The translations under genes were made by a program, and so were the position numbers. A stretch of 58,229 nt of DNA from Chromera velia (taxonomy: Eukaryota; Sar; Chromeraceae). Position 1 is the stretch's first letter. Every line of letters begins with the position of its first letter. The notes beneath the pieces were generated by a model. That model saw only the letters and a program-made list of their open reading frames with translations. It ran no database searches and was not told the DNA's origin. Of the stretch, positions 32,296 to 43,598 are shown in pieces. The stretch is taken from the NCBI GenBank assembly GCA_018398765.1, contig JAHBMJ010000051.1, positions 1-58,229 of the forward strand, written 5' to 3'.

Positions 32296-34868
32296 TGTGT
32301 GTCTGTGTGTGCGTGTGAGAGAGAGAGAAACATCACAAACGTGTCCATGCAGATTCGAGTCCAGCAAGTCCTGGGAGAGCCGACGTGGGTTGAGTCTGAG
32401 GCCGACGTCTTGGCCCTCCAGGGTGTTGACACCGTCTTCGTGCGTATGGAGGGGGACAGGTTCGACATTGCTGCTCTGATGGAGTTTGAAGAGATCAGCC
32501 TCAGACCCCCAGAGGCACTCTCCACAGTTCGACAGGCCTCCATGAGTGACATTGCCTTCATCCCCAAATCCATCGGGCGGGGTCCGGTGTTCCACACCTA
32601 CAGGGGCGTGTGGAGGGACCTGGACGTGGCCGTGCGTCTGCCTCCCGATGCGGCAGTCGTCCTTGCGGGTGGCCACGCGTCACACGGCTTGAGCAACCAA
32701 CCTGCGATCGATAGGATGTTTCACCGGGAACTTCAGGTATGTGTGTCTGTCTGTCTGAAGGGCTGCCTCGAATGAGCTTTACTGATTTGCCACATTTTGC
32801 ATGCTCGGTTCTCTTCCGACTTGTTCTTTTGTTTGTTTTGAGCGGTAGAATGTTCTATGTGGACTGCAGACTGTGAGGCTGAGGAGACTATCGATCTATG
32901 TTCTTTCCCTTCCTTTGCTGCGTTTGATACTGCACAGGGCTCGCTATCCGTTAAAGTGCAGTCTTGATGTGTTCTTTTGATCTTCCAGCGTGCAAGCGGT
33001 GAAGTCTTTTCTTTTCTTTCTCGTCTCCTCTTCCACTTTCACCACCCATCAAACCATTCCCTCCCTCTGTCGGACCCCTCCATCCATCCGTCTCTCTTCT
33101 GTCATCGTATCTTCATTCTCCTCCCATGCACGTGCTGTTCCTTCCTTCCTCTCAGGTGCTCGCCAGCGTGCGCCACCCCCGAATCCTCAGCCTTGCCGCC
33201 GTGCTGACAACACCCGAAGAGGATTCCGTTGTCGCCATCCTCACCCACTTCGTGATCGGGAGATCTCTCGCAGACATCATCGCAACAGACCTCCAGACAG
33301 ACTTCGTGCATGTTCCCGTACACGAGGGCCATCTCGGCCTCGACTTGCCCTCTGTGCCCTCTCCAATTCCAGAGGTAAGCGAGCCAGGGCCCGCAAGAGA
33401 CCCCCACACTTTCAACGGATCCCCTTCCCCCACACCAACAGGCGGGGGCTCAGTGGTGGGAGAGGATCGTGGCCAGAGCCCACATACAGGTGGGGGCTGT
33501 CCTGTCGATATTCCCCGTCTCTCTTCGATGGACCCACACCCCACCCCCAGTTCTCGGCAGAGTCCGGCCCGTGAGGTCGGCAGGTACGGGTTTCGTCGGT
33601 CTTTGACTTGGCGGTGCCATTGGTCGACTCGGCACATGTTGCAGATTGCGTGTGACATTGCAGAGGGCATGTGTTATCTTCACGAGAGGGGAATCGTTCA
33701 TGGAAACTTGAAACCGACAAACATTTACGTTGATGCGGAATGTCGTGCGAGGGTGGGGGATTTTACTTTAGCTCGGTTAGGCAGTCAGTGGCGACTGAAG
33801 GGGGGGGAGGGGAGAGTGCCGGGTGGGTGGAGTTCTTCTGATTATGCGGGGGGGGTGGTGACTGTCGGATCTGCACGTTACATGGCGCCAGAGGTGTTGA
33901 GTGGGTGGGGGTCCACTGAGGAGGGGGGTCGTCGCGGGGATGTTTACTCTTTCGGTGTGCTGTTGTGGGAATTGTTGAACAAAAGGGAACCATGGGGGGG
34001 TCTGTCTGATGAAGAGGTGATTGATCTTGTGGGGTATCGGGGGCATCGTCTGCCAGTAGAGACGATTTTGGAGACTTGTGTGAGGGAACATAGATCTGAT
34101 GGGTTTGTCGCGATGGTCGCTGTTTGTAGTAGTTGTATGTGGCATGCGTTAGACCGCCCTTCGTTCAGTGAGATCCTCTCTGAGCTCCGTGTTGCTCTAG
34201 AGGCTGAGAAGGAGCAAGAGATGACTATCAAGCACGTGGCTTCAGTGCCAGGAAAATTGGGTGTCAACAGAAACATTCCGAAAGAACTAGAGAGCCTTGT
34301 CTCTCCTGCGCCTCGACCCGGACCTCCCCCCCCGCTTAGTCAGACTTTCGAGTTGACGCCCTCGAAACCTGAAAGAAGGGACAGTAGCGGGTCGAGAGGA
34401 CAGAGGGAAGGCATTTTAGAAACACCCAAACACGGACTGCCCCCCTCTCTTGAGGAGCTGAGAACCCCCGTTTCCTCCCGTGCTGGACAAAATCCTGCAG
34501 AGGGTCTGGGAGCAGATTCCCCTGCCGCTGCATTGAGCCATCTGATTGGAAAATTCCGTGAAAATTTGTTGCGTCGCGTCCGTCTCTCCCGAGCTAAATC
34601 GGGGTGTACCGACCGTGCGTCCGAGCGTCTCCTCTCAGACGCCGACCGTCTCTGCACCCTGACAGACCTCGCGAGGGTTCTGCACCGAGACGCGCCCCCC
34701 CGACAGCCGTCATCAGCAGCACGCCATGCAACGTCACCCCCCGTGGGGTTGGAGGGGGGGAGCGGGGCAAGGCTCGGATCTCTGACAGAAAGCCAGAGGG
34801 CTGCGGTGGAGAAGCTGAAGGCCATAAAGGCAGAACTGCAGGAGGAAGCGAAGGGGGGGGGGGAGTAG
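31337..34868 (+). CDS. TKL-type protein kinase-like protein, predicted pseudokinase
   Basis: Four exons (31337-31440, 31834-31960, 32353-32736, 33156-34868) with GT-AG borders and consistent phases give 775 residues. Residues 1-130 resemble a small beta-grasp/PB1-like N-terminal module, by pattern only. The kinase fold follows: IGRGPVFHTYRGVW, DVAVRLP, the alphaC Glu at about 203 (FHRELQ), ACDIAEGMCYLHERG, YMAPEVL, GDVYSFGVLLWELL and ALDRPSFSEIL. The three catalytic signatures are altered. VAIK Lys is Arg172, HRD reads HGN (387-389), and DFG reads DFT (407-409, Asp kept). A Pro/Ser/Gly-rich insert of about 80 residues (270-352) interrupts the fold before alphaE. The tail is basic and Ser/Pro-rich. 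It likely acts as a scaffold or allosteric partner. Family-level assignment is firm; the function is inference. Confidence 0.88.
32164..32330. repeat. (CT)n, (GTGC)n and (GT)n microsatellites in pseudokinase intron 2
   Basis: CT/GTCT run, then GTGC and GT repeats. The tract ends about 20 bases before the exon 3 acceptor at 32352. Confidence 0.85.
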
Positions 34869-35245
34869 GGTGACGAGGAAAGAGGGAGGCGGCTTGATTT
34901 TTCTTGACTGTTTGCCAGCATAGAGGATTGGAAGCAGAGAACGTTTTCATTCGTGTTTTTAATTGTACGTACGTGTCCTAGAATGGTTTCAGTGGATTCA
35001 GTTGCCAATAAAGGCTTTCAAAATCTTGGATTCAACGTCTTCTTTCTGTCGGCGGGAAGGAATGATTTTTCTAGTAATAGTTCTGATGAGAGCTTTCTTA
35101 CTATTCTAAATAGTTCTGATGCCTCAACTTGTCACGTGTATAAAGAAAACAAGTTTCAATAATGTGTAAATGCGTGACAGCCTAGGTGACAGCCTATAAA
35201 TATGTGTAAATATCTAGGGTACCATATAATATAGTCTACTACAGT
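34869..35245. other. 3' flank of the pseudokinase gene
   Basis: A canonical AATAAA occurs near 35007, about 140 bases past the TAG at 34866, and is a likely polyadenylation signal. Beyond it the sequence becomes AT-rich, with no gene. Confidence 0.5.
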
Positions 35246-36054
35246 CAGGGTTGCCGATTTTTTCGGCGGTAGACAACTTGAAACTTCATTACCGGTAACC
35301 GGTAATTACCGGTACAGTTTGCTGGCAGTCAGCAAAGACTTGGCAGAATTTTAACAGTCACTAACACTCCGTTATAGGTCAATCAATCAATTATAGGTGG
35401 CACAGTCCGGTCGCTCCGGCGCTTCTTTTTACAGTGGTGCGGTAGCCGCTAAGCCACATTCGCTCCTTCCTCTTCCCGTCTGAGACCACCCAGCCCTAGA
35501 CCCAGTGGCACTACGGGGGGAGCTCAAGGAGGCAATGTTTTTCTCGCTCCTCCCCTATCCTCCCCCCTCAGTAAACCGGACAGGGGCTGCATAAGTAGAG
35601 AAACGCAGTCTCAGTCACGCAGGCATACTATATCCTCGTTTTTTGCCCAGGGAGTAAAGAAATAGACTTTTACCGTCCTTTACTTTGATCGCTCTTAAAC
35701 GATGGCTCAAGGTCTGATATAGAGAAACAGAACAGTAGGAGATGGAACAGAGACGTTACAGAGTTAAGAAAAAAGGAGTAGCTGTTGGATAAAGCTGTTA
35801 AAACTTTATGTCACTTAGGGGTGAAACAGTTAAAATAATTGGAATTGTCAATAAATTAATGTGCCAATAAACACTTAAAAACATCTTTTTGAAGGTTTGT
35901 GCTGCAGGCGATTTTTTTTTTTTTGACCCTATAATTTTTATATTTTTTTTTAATCTGTAAAAGGAAGGGGCGGGCCCAGGTAAACTGAGGCCATTACCGG
36001 TTACCGGCAATTGTTGGTAGACTACATCTGTTACCAACCAGAAAAGTAACCTTA
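35246..36054. mobile_element. Possible degenerate hAT-like element
   Basis: The left end is CAGGGTTGCC and the right end GTAACCTTA, imperfect inverted termini. They are flanked by ACTACAGT (35238-35245) and ACTGCAGT (36055-36062), an 8-bp duplication with one transition. GGTAACCGGTAATTACCGGT palindromes occur near the left end and ACCGGTTACCGG near the right. No coding sequence. Confidence 0.45.
35400..35468 (-). other. tRNA-like A-box sequence, possible SINE fragment
   Basis: On the minus strand the segment starts GGAGCGAATGTGGCTTAGCG, and TGGCTTAGCGG matches the RNA polymerase III A box (TRGYNNAGYNGG). The downstream GGAGCGACCGG is only a weak B-box match, and no cloverleaf could be completed. 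A weak call. Confidence 0.2.
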
Positions 36055-36062
36055 ACTGCAGT

Positions 36063-37282
36063 CTAGACTACAGTCTAGCAGTCAGACAAACTTTGAAGTT
36101 AAACTGTAACTTAAACATACATAATAATCTCATATGGGTTCAGTAGTTGAAAGTGCATATTTATAATTACTTTATTTTTGTTTTATTCCAATTATTAATT
36201 GATTTCACTTGATTAATTCAATTTGATTGACTCATACGGAATTAACCCTAGAACGTCCTATTACACGGTCTTAAGTTACATTAAGTGGGATTTTGATATG
36301 TTTGAACTCAAGATTCGTAAGTATAGTACTAAAATTTTAGCTTATCACTTATAAACATTATACATACAATCAAATTTATATAGAATCTGAGTATCGTTAC
36401 GTTCCACTGCCGGCTAGACTGCCGGCTTTGCATGCATCTAAGCTAAATCCCAGGAGCCTTTGTTTCTTATACGAAATGCAGAGACCAGACTCTTCTGAAG
36501 GGAAAAAATGATCCAAAACACGTATACATATCACATCAGAGTCGATAGTACTCGATACTTTACGATACTTTATGCAATTAAGACGTCTGAATTAGTACAA
36601 AACTTTTGTACATTGTACAAGAATTGCAGAAGGTATAGCAGAACGTTTTAAATGGAATTTCAAACCTGCAAAAGATGCCAGTGCAATGTAAGAACATGTC
36701 ACAGAACTTGGAAAAGGAAGAAAGATGAAGACGGTCCTTAGACGGATTCACATAGGCGGCATGATAGGCCCGCAGTGCAAAGAAACACACGGGCAGATTT
36801 CAGCATATGCTTCTCGCACTGCAAAAGACTATGTGGCCCGCCTTCCTTTTTTCTATCCACCTCGGAGTACATGCATGGCCTCCAGTATCCTTTTCTGACC
36901 TTCGACATGCACAGAGAGAAGACATGCAGAAAGAGAATGGATTCAGGTATTTCAGTCCCCCATGCACGCACGCAGGAAAGACATTCATTACGCGTACAGG
37001 ATAAGATTGGGCTTTTGACATCTTCGACACGTCTGCAAACCTAGATGGCCCCTTTGACACAAAGTCTGGGAATGCATATACTACATCGATCTATTCCCCC
37101 AATTTTTCTGCCACAACATGCAGCGCACTTCAGGAAGTATGGCATTCAAGCTTCGTTTTCATGTACACGTGCAATGAGAAAGACTTCCTATCTTCCCTGA
37201 TCAGCAGACCTTCACACGACTTTGCTGATGCATTGGTCTGGCTACTGTGGAGTGACCACGCTCAATCAAGAGAAGAAGCAGG
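36063..37282. other. AT-rich intergenic region
   Basis: No exon, domain or repeat I can support. Short frames near 36775-37044 are compositionally ordinary but lack splice context and homology. Confidence 0.4.
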
Positions 37283-39568
37283 TCAGCTGCCAGGAGGGCC
37301 TCTCTTGACCACTGCGTGAGAGGAAGAGCCTCCAGCAGAAGAGGTGATGAGCCCTGAAGATGTCCCTGGAGTCATGCGGCTGGACCTCTCCGCCGTCAGC
37401 CCCATCTCCACACAGGTGCGATGTGTAGTCACTGACTTCGTGATGCTTGACCAAACCGAGTCGACAAGCTTTTGAACGTCGATTTTATCCCTGTCTATCA
37501 TCCACGCCTGGGTTTCTGCTGCCGACAAATACTGCAATAAAAACAATAAAGCAGTTGAAGAGAGATTGAGACAACAGATCTGGACAGTCATAGTAGTTCA
37601 CTGTCACCTGCTAACACTCAGCAGCATGCTCATTCAAACAAAAAGCCAGATAACACAATCAATCGGTATCCATGCAGAACAGCAGCGCCCATCAATCAGA
37701 CGAGGATCCCAACGACCGACCCATGAGTGAACATTCGGTGGACGAGACTTTGCAACCAATAGTGAAAACCACAGACCAACGGAGCACTTTAGCAGATATC
37801 AGACGCTTTGCGCAGGTGACCAAGAGTCCATTGAACGGAAAGATGTAGAAGGGCTGAATCTTCGCTCTTCTCTGAAAGCAGCAAAAATGTTCTCAGACTT
37901 TTTGCGGAAGAGATCGGGGACTGACCCTGATTTTCATCTGCTCCTGAGAGGAGTTGTACCACTTTTTGAACTGGCGCACCATGTGCAGGGGCTCGTCTGT
38001 AACCATGAAGATGTAATAGTTTACACCATCCATGCGGAGGCAAGACAAAATCTGGTCTGCGGACATTTCTACTGTAATTCCACTGTCGATGCCTTTGAAA
38101 CTAGTTATACCCTCAGGGTGCGAGTCGTAATTGGAGTACTTGGCAACTGAAGGCCCGTGGAACTGTCGGCCGTGTGCTGCAGGGATTGATTGATTGCATG
38201 ACTCATCCAGATGTGTAAAACATCAAAATACATTGGGAGAGTCACTGGTGCATCGAAGATCTGACCGCTGCGCCCTTTGATGTCCCTCCCGTCCTGACTA
38301 GCTCGTACACTTTCTTGAGAAAGATCTCTTTGGCACGGCATGAAGTCAAAATCAGAGAATAGCTGGGGTGACTGCGCGCCAGCAGCTATTTTGCCGGCTG
38401 TCTTGAAGACACATAGAGGTTCCCCTTACGAAAAGAGAAAGAAGAATGAAAAACCGAGACTGAGTTCAACACAAGAACGAGACCGACCCGGTGCGTCCAG
38501 AATGTGGATCAGTGTCTTCGTGACTGAAGGATCGTCTCTCCAGGTGAACGGGGTGCAGTCAGGGTGGAATGCCTTCACGAGAGCTCCCATCACATCTTCA
38601 CAGAGATCTCCTCCTCCACTTGCGCGCAGTCTGTGGAGAAAAGTCTCCAATTCCTCAGGACGCGTGGTGAAGTCATAGGACTGAAAGTGTCCCTGACCGT
38701 CGTGGACGTCCCGGTACGCGAGAATTCCGAATCGAAGGTCATATGCGTCATCAAGAGAGGCGGCCTTCCGAAAGATCTCACTCACCGTGCTCTTTACGGC
38801 ATCAATCCACGGTTGCATCGAAGCTGTGGCGTCAATGACGACCAGCAGATCGACCTTCGTCTTCTCTGCCGCTTGGCCCATGTAGTGTGCGTACGACTGC
38901 TGCACAGACCTGGAGCCAACCTCACTGGCTAAGTGGACCTTGTCGATATCCACCCTTCCAATCAGCTGCTCGTTGATCTTGGCGTCAATTTGACTTTCCG
39001 AAACAGAATCCTCCGGGTGCCTGTGTGAAGAGCGAGGACGAGGTGGGGCAAGAGAGGAAGATCCCGAGGACCAGGAACTGCTGCAGGCTGAAGCCACTCC
39101 GCTCTCTCGGGAGTCCATCGGCTGTCGACCCATCACACTAGAACCACCGATGGGGGCAGCAGGTCCAGCGCCCTCGCGCGTTCCACGAAATGCTGAAAAT
39201 GCAGAGCTTCTACTAGCTTTCGAGCTCGTAGAGGACGTGCTAAGCCATACTCCAGCTTCTCTAGACCTCTCAGGCTGACTCCCAGCCTTGCTGCCGTCCA
39301 AAAGAGTTGCAGTTCCGTTGGTATTCATATTGACATGGTTCGCAGGCTTTCCGGGAAATGCGGAAAATGCGCTGATCCTTGAACTTGAACTGGAAGTTGA
39401 TGTGCCCGGTCGTGCACCGGCTTCCCGTGACATGTTCGCACCTCTGACGGTCTGCGTCCCACCAGATGAACCATCATCAGACATACGACCAACTGATGGC
39501 ATGGAGATAGGTACAGGGGGGGGCAAGTTGTCATCAACGCTACTTGTTGTCGAGCGCACGGTGGGCAT
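37283..39568 (-). CDS. VWA-domain protein, VwkA-like without kinase domain
   Basis: Three exons (39568-38488, 38176-37926, 37531-37283) with GT-AG borders and matching phases give 526 residues. Residues 1-190 are low complexity and contain a thrice-repeated motif: REAG or RESG followed by Ser-rich sequence, the first two copies ending AFSAF. The VWA domain starts at about 238 with LLVVIDATASM (the MIDAS loop DATAS, 246-250). It continues through FGILAYRDVHD, the GGGDLCEDVMGAL motif and LIHILDAPAHG across the first intron, then NYYIFMVTDEPLHMVRQF in exon 2. This version of VWA is typical of proteins associated with alpha-kinases, such as Dictyostelium VwkA. Here no kinase domain follows: exon 3 is a short tail ending at 37283. 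It is transcribed head-to-head with an alpha-kinase gene. Cytosolic adaptor is the likeliest role. Confidence 0.87.
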
Positions 39569-40163
39569 GGCGATTTTCGTTGCTTCTCGTCGGGGTCCAC
39601 AAGATATTCGAAAGAAACAAAGCTCCGCAGATTTTGTGTGCGGGAATTGCCTCCATATATCTATACTCCTTCACAAAGAGGGGCAGATGGAAAACAAGCA
39701 GGGCAAACAAAAAAATGCAGCCCATGCATGAACGTCGAATTTTGAGATGGAGACATGATCGATGGAGACGTGTGTCGCGAGATGTCTCGAAAGGAAGCCG
39801 AATATTCGGCTGGGCGCGCACATAGCGCGAACGCGCGATCCCATGCATGGCATGCGTGCATGCATGCATGCATGCGATTCATGCATGCAATTAATTAATT
39901 ATAAGGTCAGAAGCTAGAATTGCACAAAAGTCTGAACTGAAAACGTCAGGCTCTTGCTGTAAACTCCTCAACCAGTTGAATATGATCCTACCAGATTCCT
40001 ATGCAGGCTTAGATGGTAGTCGACAGCGAGTTCCAACATCACCAATTGTACTCTGTCTGTGCGTGAGCAGGACCGTCCACACACAGCGAAAAAACCGTTT
40101 GTGACGGTCCCTCTGAATTCCGAGACTTCTTTACGGAAACTCTCCTGCGAGGCAAGGTTGAAA
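39569..40163. promoter_or_regulatory. Shared (bidirectional) promoter region with TGCATGCA cluster
   Basis: 595 bases separate the ATG codons of the divergent VWA and alpha-kinase genes. At 39843-39891 lie overlapping GCATGC/TGCATGCA palindromes, including the run from 39856, followed by AATTAATTAATTATAA. TGCATGC-type motifs are known binding sites of ApiAP2 factors in Apicomplexa. A regulatory role here is inference. Confidence 0.5.
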
Positions 40164-43100
40164 ATGGCTGAGCCAATCAAACTCAAGGTTCAAGTGCTGA
40201 AGCTTGTCCTTCCAGACCCCACGGTGCCGACAGTCGTCACCCAATCGCTGGGGGTGAAAGAGTTCACATTTGTGAAGGAGCTCGGGGAGGGCGGCATGCG
40301 ACGCGCCTACATATACAAGGACGCTGACAAGGAAATTATCGTCAAAGAGTTCAAAGACAGCAAGAGGAACACGTATGACCAGCAACTGAAGGAAAGTGCC
40401 GGGTCGATGTTTGCTGATTGGTATGCGAGAGAATTCAACCTCCGGTTGGAGAAGACAAAGTACGAGAAACGAAAAAGAGTGCGCTTCGTGAAGCCGATGC
40501 TCGGGAGAATTCTCAACGGGTTAGTTCTCGCATGCCGACAGGTTGATTTTTTGCACGCATTCGCTCTCCAGGCCAACTGACCAGAGCTTTAATACTGTCT
40601 TGCAGAAGGTACAAGGGAGAGTTTGTGACCATTGAAGATCTTCTCGAGGGCCAGTGGAAGAAGTGGAACGACAACACTGATGGTGTCTCGAGAGAAAACA
40701 ACACGCCACAGGCCTTCTCACACTTCACTTGGCAATTGTCAGACTCTCAGCAGCTGGTCATGGACTTGCAGGGGTTCAGTTTTCTTTGATTTCCCTCTAT
40801 CGTACGATAGACCGATTTAGTTTTCTGTTGACCCGTTTCAACAACCATTCTGCTTTTCCTTCCGTTGCTGCACACACAAGGCGCCTTTCGCTCCCAATTT
40901 TCCGTATTCGCCTCTTGAGCTCCCATCAACGGAGCTGACGAATTTTGTCTTTTTCTTGATTGGTTTTCTTACTTCATGCCAAATCGTCCCCGAAACGGAT
41001 TGTTTTTTTTCGCTTTGGCTCTGCTGCATGCAGACGGAAAAGGACCGGGTCTTTCATATGACAGATCCACAAATTCACACCCACGTGGGAGGATTTGGGC
41101 CCGGGAACCTTGGAGATCGAGGCTTCCGCGATTTTGTGCACAGCCATGTGTGCAACCCTGTGTGTGCTGCTTTGGGTCTTTCTCCAATGGAGGGCAAGGA
41201 AGGCAAGGCATGTCGTGCTGCGGGGGCAACTGCTGTGGTGGACACGTCCTGGAAACCTCCAGTGGTCAGCACATGTCGACCGCGTATTTGCATGCCGGTA
41301 CAAAAGCATGAGTATAAGTCATGCCAATCCTCTCTCTCGTTTCTCCTCACACTTGATCTGGAAGGCAATGCACAACAGAGCAACACACGACAGAAACCTG
41401 TGCGTCGCGCAAACAGCTCGTTCACTTTGGTTTTATTCGCATATTTGAGTTGCATGCAGGAAGAGGGCCCTCATTGGAGAGGATCATCCAGCACGGCACC
41501 CTCTTCGATCAACAGAGGGGACGGGAGGGGGGACCACTGGGCCCATGGCCTCGACGACGAAGATTTGGTCAGTTGCACTCACAAGAGTCAGACGGCCTGT
41601 CATATTTTGTGCCTGGTGCACGACCGTGTAAGCGGGGGCGTAAGGCCGTTTCTGTGCTTCTTAGTGAAAGTGAGGCTCGCTGCTAACAGCTCAAATTTGG
41701 CCATGTCTCATGGCGAATGGCCTGTGTGCGGGGGTGAACTTCTAAGTGCTTGCGCACGTTTGCTTTGTATTGTCTTGCGCAACTCTGTGTGTATGTGTAT
41801 GTGTGTGTGTGTGTGTGTGTGCCATTAATCGCAGATCGAGGACTTTCCTTTGCTGCCGGATGGTCGACTTCGCGAGACGCCCGCTTCGCGCGTGGTCAGT
41901 CACGCCTCAACGTGCTGGCACTCTGACGTGAATTGTACCATTCCCAGATTTGTGTGCCTGAACTGAGGAACTGACGAAAAGTTCGTTCGGACCGATGTTG
42001 TTCAGGATGCCACGAAAAGAATTTGGGATCATCTTACAGTCATCCAGTGACGCAGAAGCCGCATGCAAGCACATATGATTAAAAATGAGCAACGCCTAGT
42101 GAGTGTGTCAGCAACTAAAGCAATCGATGAGACTGTCCTCTGTGTTTGTCTGCATACAGCCTGAGGGCTTCATCTTCCCGATTGGCCCCGGTCTGGGATC
42201 TGAAGAAGCAGACATGGACACGATGGGCAAGTATGCAAATCTACTGGGTGCGATGAATCGTGCCGAGAACGGAATTCCAGACCCGAGAGTCCCTTTCCGT
42301 CCCACTCGCCGAGTTGATGCAGACTCATCACACGTAAGCCCAACTAGAAATTGCTGGCTCCAAGTAAGTTATCGGTTGTCTTGCTCACTCCAGATCCTGC
42401 CCCCTGCCTGCATATCGATTGCTTGCAGCCACTACACCGCTTCATTGTCAAAGGAGATTACAGCGGACTAGGCACCTTCCCTGATGGAACCACGGAATTC
42501 AATCTGCCTGATAAGGTATGCATGCTCTTTTGTGATTCTCTGAAACCATAGAAGCCCTCAGTGACGGAAAAGTGTGATTTTGTGGCTGATTCGTCCTCCT
42601 GATGTTTCTTTCAGCATTGTCGACTCCTCGATCAAGGCTCTTGCAGCTCTTTTCTGCAGCAGCTCCATACGTTCAATTCAGATGGTCTGAGTCAACCAGC
42701 AGATCTTGGTGTTAAATTGCACTCTGTATTACATTTGTGTCTTTTTCGGGGTTTGCGTAATTTCCGTTCGCTGCTAGTTTCCCTTGGGGAACCGTTATCG
42801 ATTTCTGTGCAGTTTTTCACTTCTGTTTCAGTGAGTATGTAAAACAACGTTCCCATTATAAGGTTTTCCTTGTGCTCATGGATGACCTTTACTTCTGGCA
42901 GAAGGGACGCTTCCCCCTCCATGTGGCGGTGGAGGCTCTGGATGCTACTGGAGGTGCGATGCCGGGGGAGTTCGCTCCCTGGCTGAGAGTTCTAGACGTG
43001 CTTCTCAGCAAAGGAGCCAACCCGAATGCACGCAACCGAGTAAGTCTTTCATGATGCGTGGCGTACGGCAGATTGTCAAACGTCGTAGACGTCAGCACAG

Positions 43101-43598
43101 AAATTCGTGCAAAAGAAACCTCGCCTGGTCTGAATACACAAGCTTACGCCCAACGAAGTCGAGGGAAGCAGAGTGGAGATGCTAGCTAATCCGGAGTCCC
43201 AAATGCTTTCAGCAGGCGGGGTGTGTACATGTGAAGGTGGCTGGACTCGTGAATCAATTGCAGTCTTCCCATTGTCTCTGCGATTCACCTTAAAGTTTTT
43301 GCCTTTTGCTTGATTTCTATTCCTGCAGGAGGGGAAAACGGCTCTACAGGTTCTTGAGGAGAAGATGTCCAGAATGAACAGACACAAGTACGATCAGCTC
43401 ATGCGAAAGGCAGAGAGTGAACACAAGGCACTGATGTATTCGAAGGCTTTCAACACGAGAAAAGAAGCCCGAGCAGCTGCACCAGGGCTAGAGCCCCTTC
43501 TTGCCGCAGAAACCGCGCTGCAAAGAGGCCCCGCGAATGCATCGGCAAGTCGTGGGAGAGACGCGCCTGACGCGTCCGAGTGGGGGCAGTGGGTGTGA
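40164..43598 (+). CDS. Alpha-kinase (MHCK/eEF2K type) with C-terminal ankyrin-like repeats
   Basis: Exons: 40164-40519, 40605-40770/40772, 41034 to about 41234-41271, 41460-41567, 41835-41894, 42160-42333, 42429-42515, 42902-43039 and 43329-43598. The last five are all phase 0 with clean borders. The alpha-kinase domain shows ELGEGGMRRAY, IIVKEF (ATP-site Lys61), PQAFSHFTW, QLVMDLQG, MTDPQIHTHVGG, GPGNLGDRGFRDF and the zinc-binding HVCNPVCAALGL. A later exon reads LHRFIVKGDY. Another carries FPLHVAVEAL and VLDVLLSKGANPNARN, a convincing ankyrin repeat, and EGKTALQVLEEK follows. Alpha-kinases phosphorylate Ser/Thr, often in helical substrates. The junction between exons 2 and 3 is unresolved: the only nearby GT donor leaves the wrong phase. 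The ATG at 40164 was chosen; an in-frame upstream ATG at 40059 is possible. Confidence 0.85.
41791..41822. repeat. (GT)n microsatellite in alpha-kinase intron
   Basis: GT repeat ending about 14 bases before the exon that starts at 41835. Confidence 0.8.

Noticed and set aside
32118-32676. Minus-strand frame opposite pseudokinase exon 3
   Set aside because: Shadow of the true exon 32353-32736. Its extension is a translated GT repeat.
41095-41448. Alternative frames over alpha-kinase exon 3
   Set aside because: The frame giving DPQIHT, GPGNLGDRG and HVCNPVC is unambiguous. The others are shadows.
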